Shown here: positions 12,501 through 22,161 of the stretch, in pieces
Layout of the letters: each line of letters starts with the position of its first letter
Position numbering within the stretch: the first letter of the stretch is position 1
Assembly: GCA_949130485.1 (NCBI GenBank)
Contig: OX422184.1
Span: 25,527,674 to 25,591,673, forward strand
DNA: 64,000 nucleotides
Direction of reading: 5' to 3'
Origin: Agelas oroides
Taxonomy: Eukaryota; Porifera; Demospongiae; Agelasida; Agelasidae
The notes under the pieces: model-generated
What the model was told of the DNA's origin: nothing
The model's input: only the letters and a program-made list of their open reading frames with translations
Databases searched by the model: none
Position numbers and translations under genes: made by a program

Positions 12501-15500
12501 CTTGTTTCTAGGCTCTTCCCCAGCTTTTTGTCACATAGTTACCAACAAAAGCTGGGAATTGAGAAATGACAGGACATCATTTATAACACTAAGTATAAGC
12601 ATTACTGATTCCAAACTCTCGGTATTACAGTATAAATTTTATGTACAGTATATAGTTTTTGCAAACGCCATATCTCGGATGTTTGTATAACGTATAGCGG
12701 GAAACTTTCGAGGGAGAAAACTTTCGCGAATTGGCGAAAAATATGCTTTTCGCAGAGAAAACTTTCGCGGATTGCTCGATAGTGTCGCCGCCAAAAGACG
12801 CCACGCCCCCCAATTTCGCAGATAAAACTTTCGCAAATAGCTACAAAACCTCGAAATTCGCGAAAGTTTTCTCCCTCGAAAGTTTCCCGCTACACGGTAG
12901 TTTATATAGTTAGTTTCTTCCACTGACACAATATAACATGATCAGTGGCATAGGAAAGACTTTTTGATTGGGGGGACACAGTTTCAAACTACACATAGAG
13001 TAGTGAGCAATTTATATAACAACTTGGGGGGGCACATGCCCCCGGTGCCCCCCCCCCCCCCCCCCCCCCGTTCCTACTCCTATGATGATTGAGTAACACT
13101 ACACTGTGCAGTGGGACAAGGGCACATATATATATTGAGGTGTTCAGTCTCATGCTTAGCCAGATACAACCACTGAAACAAAATCATTATCTGCGGTTAT
13201 ATTCAGCTGGGCATGTGACTACTGTATAGCGGGAAATTTTCGCTGGTCCAAATTTTCGCGAAAATCCCTTTTCCCCTCCAGAAGAAAATTTCGCGGTTTT
13301 AATTTTCGTGTTAAGCGCGAGCAAGAGTGCATAAGAACGGGCGGCTAGAGTAAGAGCGTGTAACTACGTAACATTTGAAACCGGGCGGAATTATTGAACC
13401 GTTACTAAAAATAGTACTACATACTGCGCAACTGCGCGTACGGCGTAGACGTAAGCCGTTGTTGCTAAGCATGTGCAGGGTGTTCTATTTTTAGTAACAG
13501 TTCAACAATTTTGCCCGGACTATGGGCTTCTATTGGAGTTACACGCTCTTACTCTAGCCGCCCGTTCTTATGCGCTCTTGCGCACGCGAGCTATTGACCA
13601 CGCCCCTTTATTGTCGCCGGGCTAACGGATGACGAATGATGCTCCGTGGGAAAGGGTAGGACGTTGTCTGCCGGTTTCAAATAGCGATACAGTGCCATTG
13701 TGAGATCGAGCAACACTAGCGCATAAAACGCACGTGTGAAAATTTCTTCAAAAGTTCACGCAAGAGTTCACATGTTCAAATTTTCACGGTTCTTATTTCG
13801 CGGTTCTTATTTTCGCGTTTTGGTCGTGTGGAATACCAGGAACAATGAGATTCCAAGAATGCTTATGCACAGAGTGTTAGGCACATGTTTCGCAAGCTGC
13901 TCCCCTTCACTGAACTTCAGCTTATGGTTGGCAGTTGAAGCACACATCAGTTTGGCTCAGAGTGACTTAAAATGGCCCCATGAGTAATAAATACTCTCCA
14001 CATTATTTCTGGTGGGAACATGTTAAGTGAAGTCATTAAAGTAGTTTTCAGCATACCGGAAGAGCTTTAATTCCAATACTGCAGCTCTATAATGAGCTTT
14101 CCAAGCTCCCCCACGTTTTCCACGTGTAGTACGAAAATTTGTGCCAGGACATTGATGCTCCAGCATGCCAGTGAAATGTACAAACCATACATCATAATAA
14201 ATACGACTGTAATGAAATGATGTGTGCATGAATGAATCTTGTGTGTGTGCTAGGGCTTAAATATAATGAAGAATGATCATAATTAATACAGAATGAGCAA
14301 AAGACTGGTAGGTGGTACAGCAAACATCGACAAATCAGGTCAAGTGTCACCTGTGTTCATCTGAATCACCCTTGAATCTGTACAGCAGGCCATCCACTTG
14401 GAAGGAAGACAACTGACAGTGGCTAAATAGTTCGTGCACAAAGCTAATTTTCCTAGATGTCGCAGTGTGTCAAGCATGTATATAAAAGTAAAAGTATCAC
14501 ACAAGTGAGACAGGTTGCACGATTGGTACCAATAGAAAGTGTTGTGCAGTAGAAGGGTATGGGGAAATATCACATACATCAACAACCATAATAACATCGC
14601 ACGGGAGCATTTAGACCTCGTAGAGACTGCAGACACTGACAGTAGTCCGTTGGCACTATGCAACCCCCATTATCAGCAGCTTTATAGGGCATTTTGATTT
14701 CCACTACCATGTGCGGCGTATACATCACAGACACGGTATGGTGGAGATTACACACATTGATGTCAAAACCCCATTCAAATCACAACATACGTACTTGCAG
14801 CAGATAGTGGAGTTCGATGGCATCCTTTCGGCTGGCAGCATAGTTTGCAAATCATATTATGACTTCCATCGATGGGCACTCCAACAACAAAATGCCTGAA
14901 GTGTGCCTAAGGTGTTATGGTTGTTAGAACATGTGCGTCTTCGGGTGGATCCATTGATTCAGATTCAAGCTTCCTTTTCTTACTTGGAGGTGACAGTGGC
15001 GTACTTTTTGCAGCTAGAGCTGCCTCAATAAGCCTCTTGACGTTATTTACGTCCATCGCATTACCTTGAAATGTCAGAGTGCAAGGAACTTCGAGACCTC
15101 CCTGTGGTAAGTCAGCTGAATAGCGTCTGTTTCCAACAATTTGACACAGGATAGTCCCATTTCTTCGAAGGAAGAGTGAGTAAATGGACAAAATTTTCCT
15201 CGGAACGTGACCAACAGTAGTCTCCCCTTTCACCATGGCGACGGCAAAAGGATCGGCAACATTGAATCTTTCCCTTCGACAAGTCAGCTCCTCGCCATCA
15301 GCGGCAGTCCAGATGTCCTTGTAAACGTGATAGCATCTGACCATTGCCTCTACAAGAAAGGAAGACTCCGTCATTTTTGTATGTAGCAACTTGGCTCTTC
15401 GCTGTGACTGACTTGGGAGGTGCCAGGTTTGCACATGTTAAGGAAGAGGCATGGCAATCATTTGGTAGGGGTGTGGCCTGAATGACTCGTGTTCTGCGAA

Positions 15501-18500
15501 AATAAAAACCGCGAAAATTTCTTCTGGAGAGTCTGGAGGCATTTCCGCGAAAATTTCCTGCTATACGGTACCTCCCAAAAACAATAACTCACTTTGCCAT
15601 AACTGTCCCACCCATTTAAGCCATAAATGCCCCACCCATTTAAGTCATGAATTCCCCATCCCTATCTTATATGTAGCTACATGTGTATGTGCAAAAAATT
15701 TTTTGGGATAATGAACATCAATGTGCCACCTGGTGTTGGTGCTCCCCCACTCGACACACAAGTGCACATTCAATTCAAGCTACAAGTGTGAGGCTCACTT
15801 GATAAGCACACTAGAGATGGGCAATACAATACTACAACTATTGATACCACCATACTTACTCATTTGTGGTTCTCCTTGACTGAGTAGTATCTGCTGGGTT
15901 TCTGTCGATACTGACATCTTTACCACTGCAGCAAGAAGGGTAACATTATTGTCTATGTTAATTCCAGGACTATACAATGTGAAGGATAGAAACATTCGTA
16001 GTATTATCAATTCTAAGATGGTTTCATATAGTGCATCCCGAAAGTCTTTGAACAAACGTCTAACGTCTGGACGCATCTTGAGGTTGCATCCGCCCACACA
16101 CTGGATGCAGTTTGCCTTGCATTTGTCTGCGTGCGTCTGCATTCGTCTGCATGCGTCTGCGTGCGTCTGCGTTCACATGTTTGCAGCTGCGAGCCTTCCA
16201 CCGTAAAGTCTAACTTTCGACAGTATTTATCTTATGTCAAATGCAAGCGAGATAAAGACCATTGTACAGCCAAGACATCTCAATAAAACATATCCAAGAA
16301 TCAAGGAAGGCCTCCCAGGGATACACTAGTTCTGAGCGCTGTAGGTAGGTGGGCGGGGTTTCGGAAACGACCGATCGAGTGCCAACTGTATTTCTGGATC
16401 TTGAAAAGCTACCAACATGGAACAAGGATTGGCGGGGAGAGAGACTCAAGGCCTAAACATATACATATACAAGACTTAAAAAAACAACATTAAAAATGTA
16501 AAAAGATGTAGGGATGGCATGCCAAAAAGTATGCAAACAAGGTAGGGATGATACATGTGTATAATAGTGAAGGTAAATATACAAAGCCTCATCCCTGCAT
16601 CGTTTTCACACTAGTTTGCAATTGTAATGTAAAAAGATGTAGGGATAGGGCTTTGTAAATTTACCTTCACTATTATATCATCCCTACCTTGTTTGCATAC
16701 TTTTTGGCATGCCATCCCTACATCTTTTTACATTTTTATATGTTTTTTTTTCAAGTCTTGTTTCTGTACTTTTTTGATGTTAATCTCAGTTAGTTAGACC
16801 TAAGCCTAAGAAGAACATTTCTGACCATCATAGCATCACAGTTTACTAAAGCTGTGAGTAGCTACTTTATTTAGTGTAGCTATAAGTTGGCAGCTGAATG
16901 CAGCACCTTACCTATGTGGTGTTCATAAACCTTGCCCACTACTACGGGAAGAGACTGTGCCAGCCATGCGCATGGTCATCTCGCGATTTCACTTGCGCAC
17001 TAGTCTCGTTCCCAGACCAATGATCGTGGTATTTGGCCCGGGAACGAGACTGCATGTGCGCATGCGTACAAAATTAGAAAATGGCGTCCTTCGCAATGGA
17101 CAGCAACCACAGAGCATTGTGAATGGCTTTTATTGACCAGGGTGAATTTGAAGCTATGAAGACGCTGAGTGGTTGTAGAGCTCCGCGCTGTGATAAGCAT
17201 CGATCAGTTTCGTACTAAAATGACGGTGAGTACTTAAACCGTTTTCGAGTTATCGTTGTTTGACAAAGTGGTCTGAACCTGAAGAATACGAAAAATTGCA
17301 CTTTCGCTACAGCACACTTTTGCGTTTAGCTGTCTTCCGCGTAGTTTTTGGCCACTTATATGAGTCTTGCTGATCACAAAGGCACTCAAAGAGGAAGCCT
17401 GGACGCTTAATAAGCTTTTAGCGTGTTTGTGGTGAAGTCATATGGCTTTTGCTTAAGTATTTGCATATATTGCGCATTGGCGCCATCCCTACATAGAGAG
17501 TCTACCGACTCTCTGATAACAGCTTGGACATGGAATGCAGCTGAAGATTTTTGCATGCGTCTGCGTTCGTCCGCATACGTGCGTCTGCGTGTGTGTGTCT
17601 GTGTGCGTGCGTGTGTCTGCGCACAGAAAATTAAACATCCGGACGCGTCCAGACGCAAAAGGATCTCCACGTCCAGATGCGTCTTTTGTTCAAGGACTTT
17701 CGCTACTATAGCTTCACTTCCGGAGGGCAAGAGTCAGGGTCTGTGTTTACTGCAGCTGTGTGCAAAATACAGGCTAGTAAGTGCTACATTGAGTACTTAA
17801 GTTACTAGGGGAATGCAGTGCATTGTGGGGCAAGCGTGAGGGAGTTGTGTTGGTTGGTGTTGCATAGGCAGCATAACAGCTACGCACAATATAATGCATG
17901 TTTACAATATATATATATGCACAACAAAGAGAACCAAAGTAGCGGCAGTCAGGGTAGAGCGCCCAGCCCTATCTCTCTCCCTGCGCTTCGTTAATCTTTC
18001 CTGCCTATGCTCAGCTGTCTCTGCCGCACGTCCAGCCCTCTCTCGTTCTCCCCATCGTCGTAGCCTGTCTTCCTTATCTTGCGATGGTTTTGTTGCTCTT
18101 CTGGAAGTATTCAGACTATCTATGTTCACTACAAATAGCAAAACAACTCTAAACCGAGGAATTCATGGATAACTGGACTATAAAATAGGTCCGCACGTGT
18201 TGTTAGATCACATGCATATTGTCCGTGCGCGGCACGCGTACGCGTGCAATGGACGTACGTACGATACATATATCAGAAAAATTCCGCCGTTCAACTCACT
18301 AGTGTGGGGCTCGCTCACGCTCGCCCCAACTAGCCAAAAGATAAACTAAGCTGCTTCCATCAAGGTGAAAGGTCCGCTGTACAGCTACCTCTTGATCATG
18401 TGTTTGCCCCCTGGAAGTAGGACTCTTAATTGACATTTGTAAACCATCTATAGTTTTTATAGCCTGTATATTATCTCATGAAAAATGCATGGCGCTCAAT

Positions 18501-21500
18501 ATATGTACATGCATAACACAGGTACCTGGCATCATATATTTAAAAGAGGTGGCTAATAAACAGACAGTATTTACACATTTGTTCATATTCACACTAAGTG
18601 GCATAGCCACTAACATACCTCCAGCCTTATGATTCTCGGCTATCGTCCTTGCAAATGCTTTGTTTGCTCCCCCAGCAGGATGTCCCAGTGCCTCCACCAA
18701 CTGCCGCCAAGTTGGCCTACCAAACCTCTCCACATTGTATTTTCCCTTCAGCCAACTTGTTATCATTGAAGTTAGGCAAGCAGTAGGGTCACTCCTGTAA
18801 TCAGCTTCAATGACCATCAAGTGATCAAGATTTAGTCGCAGAGCAATTCCAATGCCCTTCCAGTTTGCGGTGACTGGAAGAAGCTCACTTAGCACATCAA
18901 AAGTGATCATCAAGATCGGAAGTGGACAAATTAAACATTTAGGTCAAGCAAAAGTTTCTCATCTATTATAACACTAGAGATGGTAGTATAGTGAGATGTC
19001 CCTAACTCAGGGGCTTCCGGTATATTTCCGGTTGGCGCGGTATGCGTAATCGGGCCACGCCATTGAGTACAATGTGGCTGCGTTTTCAGAGCTTTCCTTT
19101 GCTGTACGCTGGCAGGGAAGGCTAAGCAGAGGCTAAGTTCTACAAGTAACAGCACTAATCTAATGTCAAGTTGTGGACAATCTTGCTGAAAAATTCGACG
19201 AGTGCCCTGTCCGCTAAACCGGGGTCGTTAAGTATTGTTTGCGTACAATTGGGACCGCGAAAACTGTCCGTTATACGGAGTAGCAGGGTGTCCGCTATTC
19301 AGGGGTTGCTTAAGTATTGAAGCGAATGGAAGGACAGTCGGGACTTTCCGAATTGTCCGTTATATCGTGGGTGTCCGCTGTTGAGGGGTGTCCGTTAAGC
19401 GGGGTTCCACTGTAGGGCTCTTTAACTTCATGTTGTATTATATTAACTTCTGGTCATAGTTCGCCAGAATAATTTTCACCAAACCTTGGTAGTGTAGTCA
19501 TATTTTTGCCAATCAATCATCACCAAAACCCTGCTAACCAACTTATGAGTCCACGACTGATGTATTCCTGAGAGGATTTCACTAATTCCTGGGTTTTGCC
19601 ACACACTGGTCTTTATCTCATGTCCACTGCTTACTTGCAGCCGGAGATAAGTATAACAGTGATGTTAACTGATGTTTGCTACATATCTGGACCAAAGCAA
19701 CATTTAAATTGCCACTTAGTCCATGCAGAAGGCCATCATGTATCTGGCCAGTATGGTATAACTCACGAAGCTAAGAAGCGTAACAAGATTTGGGGTGTAG
19801 GCCCCTTTGTGTTAAGTAGTAATGAGGCTAGGCCACACCTTCAGGCTGACATCATCACTCAGGAAGAAGGGTACTAGTTATCGTGAATTTGGCCAAGGCA
19901 GCCAGACACAAAGCTTTTACTTGAATACAGGGAGCAAACAGCCTGCAGTTTTCACTCAAGGTAGAGTTCTGCCTTCAAATAACTTGCAAACTGGCTGATG
20001 TCTTGGGGCTATAAGAATAGGGCTATTTCAAATTACTAGCGTATAGCTACCTGGCCATAGAACACAATCTTATGAGGATGATGATGTAGGGGTAATAGAA
20101 ATTAAGCACCCACCTAGTGGAGTGGAATCAACTTGTGAGAGATTGATGATGCCAGGAGGACTTTGTGCAGCTAGAGGAGAAGAACAACACACAAACACAG
20201 TCAGATTAGTGTAATCAAGATCAAAGTACAGATAATGCATTTGGAACTGCACAGTACAGGGAAACAATCACTCTTGTCACCTATACACACACCTAAACCA
20301 CATGCAGTAGTCATTGTCCATAGACTAGCCAGGCATTATCAAGTGATAATGCAATAGATGGACCCTCAACAACCATCTTTGTCTTTACTGACTGCTAGTG
20401 CTAGTGCTTACTCTCTTGCATGCCCTTCGGTCGGCAGTACTTTGCCTCCAGAGTATCGGCCATTCTATATTCACCAAGACCACGACTCCTGAGAGCGTTT
20501 GTAAGAGTCGTCCAGCTGGGATTGTTACTGGTGGTCAACCAAGACACGAGCATCTCCAGGAGCTGATTTCTGGGGTCATGTGTTCTGATCATATCCAGCG
20601 TATCAATACTCACTCCGAGCAGGAGCCCCAGGCGATACCACTGTGCACGCACATCCTGAAGCTCCTCTAGCAGAAGGACAAGGTCATCCAAGGTCAGAGT
20701 CTTCCCTGGAAGATCAGGAATAACATGTACACCTGCTGAAATAACCTTAATTGAAGGGCAGTAGCACTTACAACAAAATGACTGCATTTTGCAATGTTTG
20801 TTTAGTACAGCCTGAGCGAGTAGCAAATTGCATTTAAAATGCCAACATAAAGGTGACCACACTGACATGCAGCTATTCGTCCAGTTGGACTACTATGGGT
20901 ACACAGGCATGAGCTAAGCTTCACAGTCAAACCATCAGCTAGCAGGGGAATCCCTGCTATGTATGAGCAATCATGCCAGGCGCTTACCTGAAGCAAACCT
21001 CGCCACCGTACATTCTGCTGTCTGTCACTCGCAGCCTGCTTTGTCACACAATCGTCAGACTCATACCATAGTATTATCAGAAAGTTGCCGCGCGTGCAGC
21101 CAACGCATTCAACTTAAATCGTCTTCGCTCTCGCTCTCTTTCATGCTGACCCTGGAGTCTGGCAGTAGCCCTTCCCACTCACTCTCACGGCTTAGCTGAA
21201 GTACATGTCAGGATGGACATTCAATCATCGTAAAATATTTGAATGCACTCATTTAAAAACTATGGTAAGTGGTCGGACCAAACAAGCATACACACATGCG
21301 TGCGCAATGCAGTCACGCTAGTGTGGGGCTCGCTCAGGCTCGCCCCACCCACTTACTACAGTTACAAAGTAAGGTAAGGTAAAATGGGGTAATTCTGAAT
21401 AAACTTACAAAAAAGCCTGCAAAAACCCTGTTCGCAGATATATCAACCTTTTTTTACACAGGAGGGTTCTTTAGCCTTCACACCTTCAGCAGCATAATTT

Positions 21501-22161
21501 TGATCGCTTTGTGTTTACAGGCTTGTCCATTGAAAAACAACTTATCACCTAATGCGGAAATTCTGTGATTTGGGTAATAGTACACTCGCTCAAGTCAGTT
21601 GTTTTTTGCCAAATTGTTATCGTAGGTTCATTACTCTATGGTCAACATTGCTAAGTTGTTTTGGTATCACAATGCTGCAAAGTTGCTGAAATTAAGTTTC
21701 TAGACGTCTGTGGTGAAGGCAATTTCTTGACTGTCTTGACGTTTTGTAGCAGTACGCTGTGTAAACTTCATCTGCACCGACAAGAATGGCTGTAGTAAAA
21801 GGTACCTACTAGACCTACCTGTGTGTGCAATACTGGAGTGCAGTTGTTTATAAAGCTGAAGTAGCGGAGAAATTTTCAGAATTACCCTGACTTAGTAATA
21901 CCTTACTGAAATCTTTTTGCTACATTATCATATGCTAACCACTAGCCTCCTTAGGCGCCTAGGGACAACGCTAGCTAACTTCTGCCAACTCCCTTCCCCA
22001 CTTCACGCAAGCTTTGTTGTGCTGGGTTGGATTCTGTGTGTGATGTACTTCACTATCCCGCAACACTCGACGTGTAGTCTAATCAGGTATATCCAACTAA
22101 TGTAGGGTTATGACCTGAAGCTACCTCCTTCCGCAACATTTTAGAACCTACTTCCAGCCAT
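1..22161 (-). CDS. Gene K1: tandem paralogue of K2, cut by the window start
   Basis: Proposed exons: 22152-22161 (ATG), 20412-20705, 20114-20170, about 18619-18921, 15860-15925, then the kinase exon 598 to below 1. All share order and phase with K2. The visible protein covers the start, two death domains, both linkers and the kinase up to APE; the coiled coil, ZU5 and last death domain would lie left of the window. Two signs of decay or regulation differences exist: the acceptor of the second death-domain exon reads CAC instead of CAG, and the last intron carries a complete Ty3/gypsy insertion. Every visible exon is otherwise open, so K1 may be functional with altered splicing or recently damaged. 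Confidence 0.65.
706..848 (+). repeat. 5' LTR
   Basis: 143 bp, TG...CA ends, identical by eye to 4885-5027. It contains TATATAATG (about 783-791) as a possible TATA box. A candidate primer binding site TGGCGATGAGG follows at 852-862. Confidence 0.92.
886..1023 (+). pseudogene. gag start, first frame
   Basis: ATG at 886 opens a 45-codon frame that ends at TAA 1021-1023. The continuing gag frame is a different one, already open from before 936, so a frameshift lies near the run of T at 1009-1013. The ATG at 936 is therefore probably not the real start. Confidence 0.6.
936..2957 (+). pseudogene. gag-protease-reverse transcriptase frame
   Basis: 673 residues. The gag part has a complete zinc knuckle CYSCGKVGHIKGVC and, before it, a knuckle missing its first Cys (FRCGKDSHRAAQC). 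The protease active site is LDTGAAVTLV. Reverse transcriptase has LDLRQAYQQV, the RLPYGVSSAPGVFQ region and the catalytic YIDD. The frame is lost near 2925-2960, at the RT/RNase H connection. The remaining polymerase motifs are intact. Confidence 0.88.
2963..3424 (+). pseudogene. RNase H segment of pol
   Basis: Contains ACDASAYGIGAVLSH, the RTLTDTEQKYSQVEKEGLA stretch and LITDNKAIMSL, typical of gypsy RNase H. It is in a different frame from the reverse transcriptase and ends at an in-frame TGA (3422-3424). Confidence 0.85.
3425..4297 (+). pseudogene. Integrase segment of pol
   Basis: Same frame as the RNase H segment. It has the HHCC zinc-binding motif (H...H...CAEC) and the D,D-E catalytic core in HIDFAGPL, SDNGPQF and SNGLAERA. 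It stops at TGA 4295-4297, before the end of the integrase domain. Confidence 0.86.
4298..4872 (+). pseudogene. Integrase C-terminal part and pol tail
   Basis: The frame resumes after TGA 4295 with MSPAELLMGRRLRSRLDLL and a GKIV-type integrase tail, ending at 4645. A further open stretch in another frame (4633-4872) carries the Ser/Thr-rich end of the polyprotein, implying another frameshift near 4640. Confidence 0.75.
4885..5027 (+). repeat. 3' LTR
   Basis: 143 bp, preceded by the purine-rich tract AAGGGAAGGAGA (4871-4882), which fits the plus-strand primer of reverse transcription. Confidence 0.92.
5390..5464 (-). repeat. tRNA-derived SINE-like head
   Basis: The minus strand begins GAGTCCAGTGGCTCAGTGG, with A box TGGCTCAGTGG, a candidate anticodon loop CTAGTAT (AGT, Thr-like), a degenerate B box GATTCGACTG and a 3' acceptor strand CTGGATCTC that nearly pairs with the 5' end. 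The T arm is damaged, so it is not a functional tRNA gene; a SINE or tRNA relic fits better. Confidence 0.5.
5659..5702. repeat. Perfect short hairpin, GTCTCGCAAACCACACCC type
   Basis: Near-perfect palindrome with arms reading GTCTCGCAAACCACACCCTT and its complement. Half copies occur near 22482-22520 and 41338-41355, so it is a dispersed element. Confidence 0.6.
6598..8273. other. K1 intron, shared with K2
   Basis: Aligns with 29277-29740 of K2 in pieces (for example GCAGCACCATTTGGATGTGG). K1 has additional AT-rich sequence at about 6800-7250. No exon-like segment with paralogous support was seen. Confidence 0.6.
8274..9292 (+). mobile_element. TTAA-flanked DNA element, copy 1
   Basis: Ends GGTGGCACGCC... 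and ...GTACCACC, flanked by TTAA at 8270-8273 and 9293-9296. The K2 intron has a single TTAA at the same site (about 29741-29744). TTAA duplication is the piggyBac hallmark, but the ends do not match the classic piggyBac termini. The interior has short open frames (8512-8766, 8780-8989) shared with copy 2 at 60770-61759 but no transposase was recognised. A T-rich run sits at 9001-9030. Confidence 0.75.
9297..9476. other. K1 intron, shared with K2
   Basis: Matches 29745-29862 (GTGAAGGCCTTCGAGGCC and flanks). Nothing coding. Confidence 0.55.
10434..10579. repeat. Left arm of a 146-bp perfect inverted repeat
   Basis: Pairs with 10843-10988; I found no mismatch over 146 bp. Each arm itself holds GATGTAGGGAT and its complement, so smaller hairpins can form too. 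The 263-bp loop holds two copies of another hairpin element (10645-10777). Confidence 0.85.
10645..10701. repeat. TAGCCTCG hairpin MITE
   Basis: Reads TAGCCTCGTTCTCAGGCC ... GGCCTGGGAACGAGGCTA. A second, 3'-truncated copy follows at 10725-10777 with part of the flank repeated. Confidence 0.75.
10843..10988. repeat. Right arm of the 146-bp inverted repeat
   Basis: Reverse complement of 10434-10579. Open frames over these arms are repeat artefacts. Confidence 0.85.
11390..12060. other. Insertion in K1 intron carrying a helicase fragment
   Basis: K2 intron sequence on both sides joins at about 30370-30390 without this segment. It contains the RecQ-like fragment and, at 11884-11934, a degenerate TAGCC-type hairpin. 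Confidence 0.5.
11488..11763 (-). pseudogene. RecQ-like DNA helicase, N-terminal fragment
   Basis: 91 residues with the RecQ motif 0 region (LKADQLDAIKCI), Walker A motif I WLPTGFGKSICYETLPFVF and motif Ia VVLVVSP. The frame then diverges and stops, so the DEAH box and all C-terminal motifs are missing. It sits inside an insertion in a K1 intron, absent from K2. Most likely a truncated gene copy carried by mobile DNA; a first exon of a spliced gene is less likely because no donor follows. Confidence 0.7.
12688..12899. repeat. TIR MITE, CGTATAGCGGGAAA family
   Basis: Arms CGTATAGCGGGAAACTTTCG and a near-perfect complement ending CCCGCTACACGG, about 40 bp each, flanked by TA. The K2 intron lacks it near 31485. 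TA flanks suggest a Tc1/mariner-type target. Confidence 0.7.
12943..13084. mobile_element. CAGTGGC-type MITE with 5-bp target duplication
   Basis: Starts CAGTGGCATAGGAA and ends TTCCTACTCCTATG, with the last few bases of the right end lost; flanked by ATGAT (12938-12942, 13085-13089). The K2 intron has one ATGAT and no insert near 31523. A long run of C at 13050-13069 lies inside. Confidence 0.65.
13222..13830. repeat. Inverted-repeat sequence with CTGTATAGCGGGAAATTTTCGC end
   Basis: Left end CTGTATAGCGGGAAATTTTCGC; TTTCGCGG motifs recur to 13825. The K2 intron at 32890-33350 has a different sequence. The matching opposite end CCGCGAAAATTTC...CTGCTATACGGTA is at 15495-15572, but paralogous intron lies between, so these may be two separate insertions. 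Confidence 0.5.
13831..14830. other. K1 intron, shared with K2
   Basis: Matches 33355-34560 in several blocks (for example CACAGAGTGTTAGGC). Open frames here are not shared in frame between the copies, so I do not call them. Confidence 0.55.
14907..15434 (-). CDS. HIRAN-like domain protein, transposon-associated
   Basis: 175 residues. Recognisable segments: VRCYHVYKDIWTAADGEEL, NVADPFAVAMVKGETTVGHV, RKILSIYSLFLRRNGTI and YSADLPQGGLEVPCTL, then a Lys/Arg stretch KKRKLE that could act as a nuclear signal. HIRAN domains bind 3' DNA ends in HLTF-type proteins; short stand-alone relatives are common in invertebrate genomes. It lies within an insertion in a K1 intron, same strand as K1, next to a TIR end (15495-15572), so it is probably carried by an element. 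Two degenerate relatives occur at 41640-41967 and 43320-43387. Confidence 0.6.
   Translation of the reverse strand: MQTWHLPSQSQRRAKLLHTKMTESSFLVEAMVRCYHVYKDIWTAADGEELTCRRERFNVADPFAVAMVKGETTVGHVPRKILSIYSLFLRRNGTILCQIVGNRRYSADLPQGGLEVPCTLTFQGNAMDVNNVKRLIEAALAAKSTPLSPPSKKRKLESESMDPPEDAHVLTTITP
15495..15572. repeat. Right-hand TIR end, CTGCTATACGGTA type
   Basis: Reverse complement of the end at 13222, including AAACCGCGAAAATTTCTTCTGGAG. Related ends are at 53140-53185 and about 56750. Confidence 0.6.
15860..15925 (-). CDS. K1 exon 5: linker before the kinase
   Basis: A 66-nt phase 1-1 exon with acceptor CTTGCTGCAG|TG and consensus donor ATGA|GTAAGTATGG. It encodes VKMSVSTETQQILLSQGEPQM and joins in phase to the K1 kinase exon. 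It matches K2 exon 5 by place and phase more than by sequence. Confidence 0.5.
15926..16470. other. K1 intron with CTGCGT-rich tract
   Basis: A tract of GTCTGCRTGC repeats lies at 16120-16175; a related tract is at 17545-17625. No exon was found. Confidence 0.45.
16472..17520. mobile_element. Fold-back repeat element, copy 2 (inverted relative to copy 1)
   Basis: 16472-16608 and 16628-16760 are diverged inverted arms with GATGTAGGGATGGCATGCC and GGTAGGGATGAT. The part to 17520 is the reverse complement of 9490-10430 and ends in the same GAGAGTCTACCGACTCTC hairpin. Confidence 0.65.
17001..17050. repeat. AGTCTCGTTCCCAGACC hairpin
   Basis: Arms AGTCTCGTTCCCAGACC and GGCCCGGGAACGAGACT. The matching hairpin of copy 1 is at about 9956-10008. 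Confidence 0.65.
17809..18329. mobile_element. GAATGCAGTGCATTGTGGGG MITE
   Basis: Left end GGGGAATGCAGTGCATTGTGGGGCAAGCG, right end GTGTGGGGCTCGCTCACGCTCGCCCCAA, flanked by ACTAG on both sides. The right end is itself a hairpin. Larger relatives occur at 38505-39631 and 57066-58560. Confidence 0.6.
18619..18921 (-). CDS. K1 exon 4: death domain 2 (5' splice border doubtful)
   Basis: The donor GGAG|GTATGT (phase 1) is clear. The frame encodes FDVLSELLP, NWKGIGIALRLNLDHLMVIE, TSMITSWLKGK and TWRQLVEALGHP, a full death domain. The phase-compatible border aligned with K2 reads TCCAC|TT, lacking the AG. The nearest phase-compatible AG is CTTCTTCCAG|TC, which would remove most of helix 1. An acceptor mutation or use of that internal site is possible. 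Confidence 0.6.
18922..20113. other. K1 intron
   Basis: Contains about 200 bp rich in GTCCGTTA/GTCCGCTA motifs (19190-19410), another inverted-repeat relic. No further exon was recognised. Confidence 0.45.
20114..20170 (-). CDS. K1 exon 3: linker
   Basis: A 57-nt phase 1-1 exon with acceptor TTCTCCTCTAG|CT and donor CTAG|GTGGGT, encoding AQSPPGIINLSQVDSTPL. It is one of the best conserved stretches between the two genes. Confidence 0.65.
   Translation of the reverse strand: MHKVLLASSISHKLIPLH
20412..20705 (-). CDS. K1 exon 2: death domain 1
   Basis: From acceptor GATCTTCCAG|GG to donor GAGA|GTAAGC, phase 1-1, 294 nt. It encodes a death domain with LTLDDLVLLLEELQDV, WYRLGLLLGVSIDTLDMI and SWTTLTNALRSRG. 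It aligns with K2 exon 2 along its whole length, two codons shorter. Confidence 0.75.
20706..22151. other. K1 first intron
   Basis: Holds a single right end of the GGGGCTCGCTCAGGCTCGCCCC family (about 21318-21350). A stretch with a strong donor CTTCAG|GTAAGC (minus strand, near 20988) could be an alternative exon but has no counterpart in K2. Confidence 0.4.
22152..22161 (-). CDS. K1 start exon, coding part
   Basis: Same ATGGCTGGAA|GTAGGT as in K2. Joined to the acceptor at 20705 it gives MAG-R-KTLTLDDL. About 100 bp on each side also align with 37500-37640. Confidence 0.5.

Noticed and set aside
13222-15572. A single 2.35-kb TIR element carrying the HIRAN-like ORF
   Set aside because: Intron sequence shared with K2 lies between the two ends, so they need not belong to one insertion.
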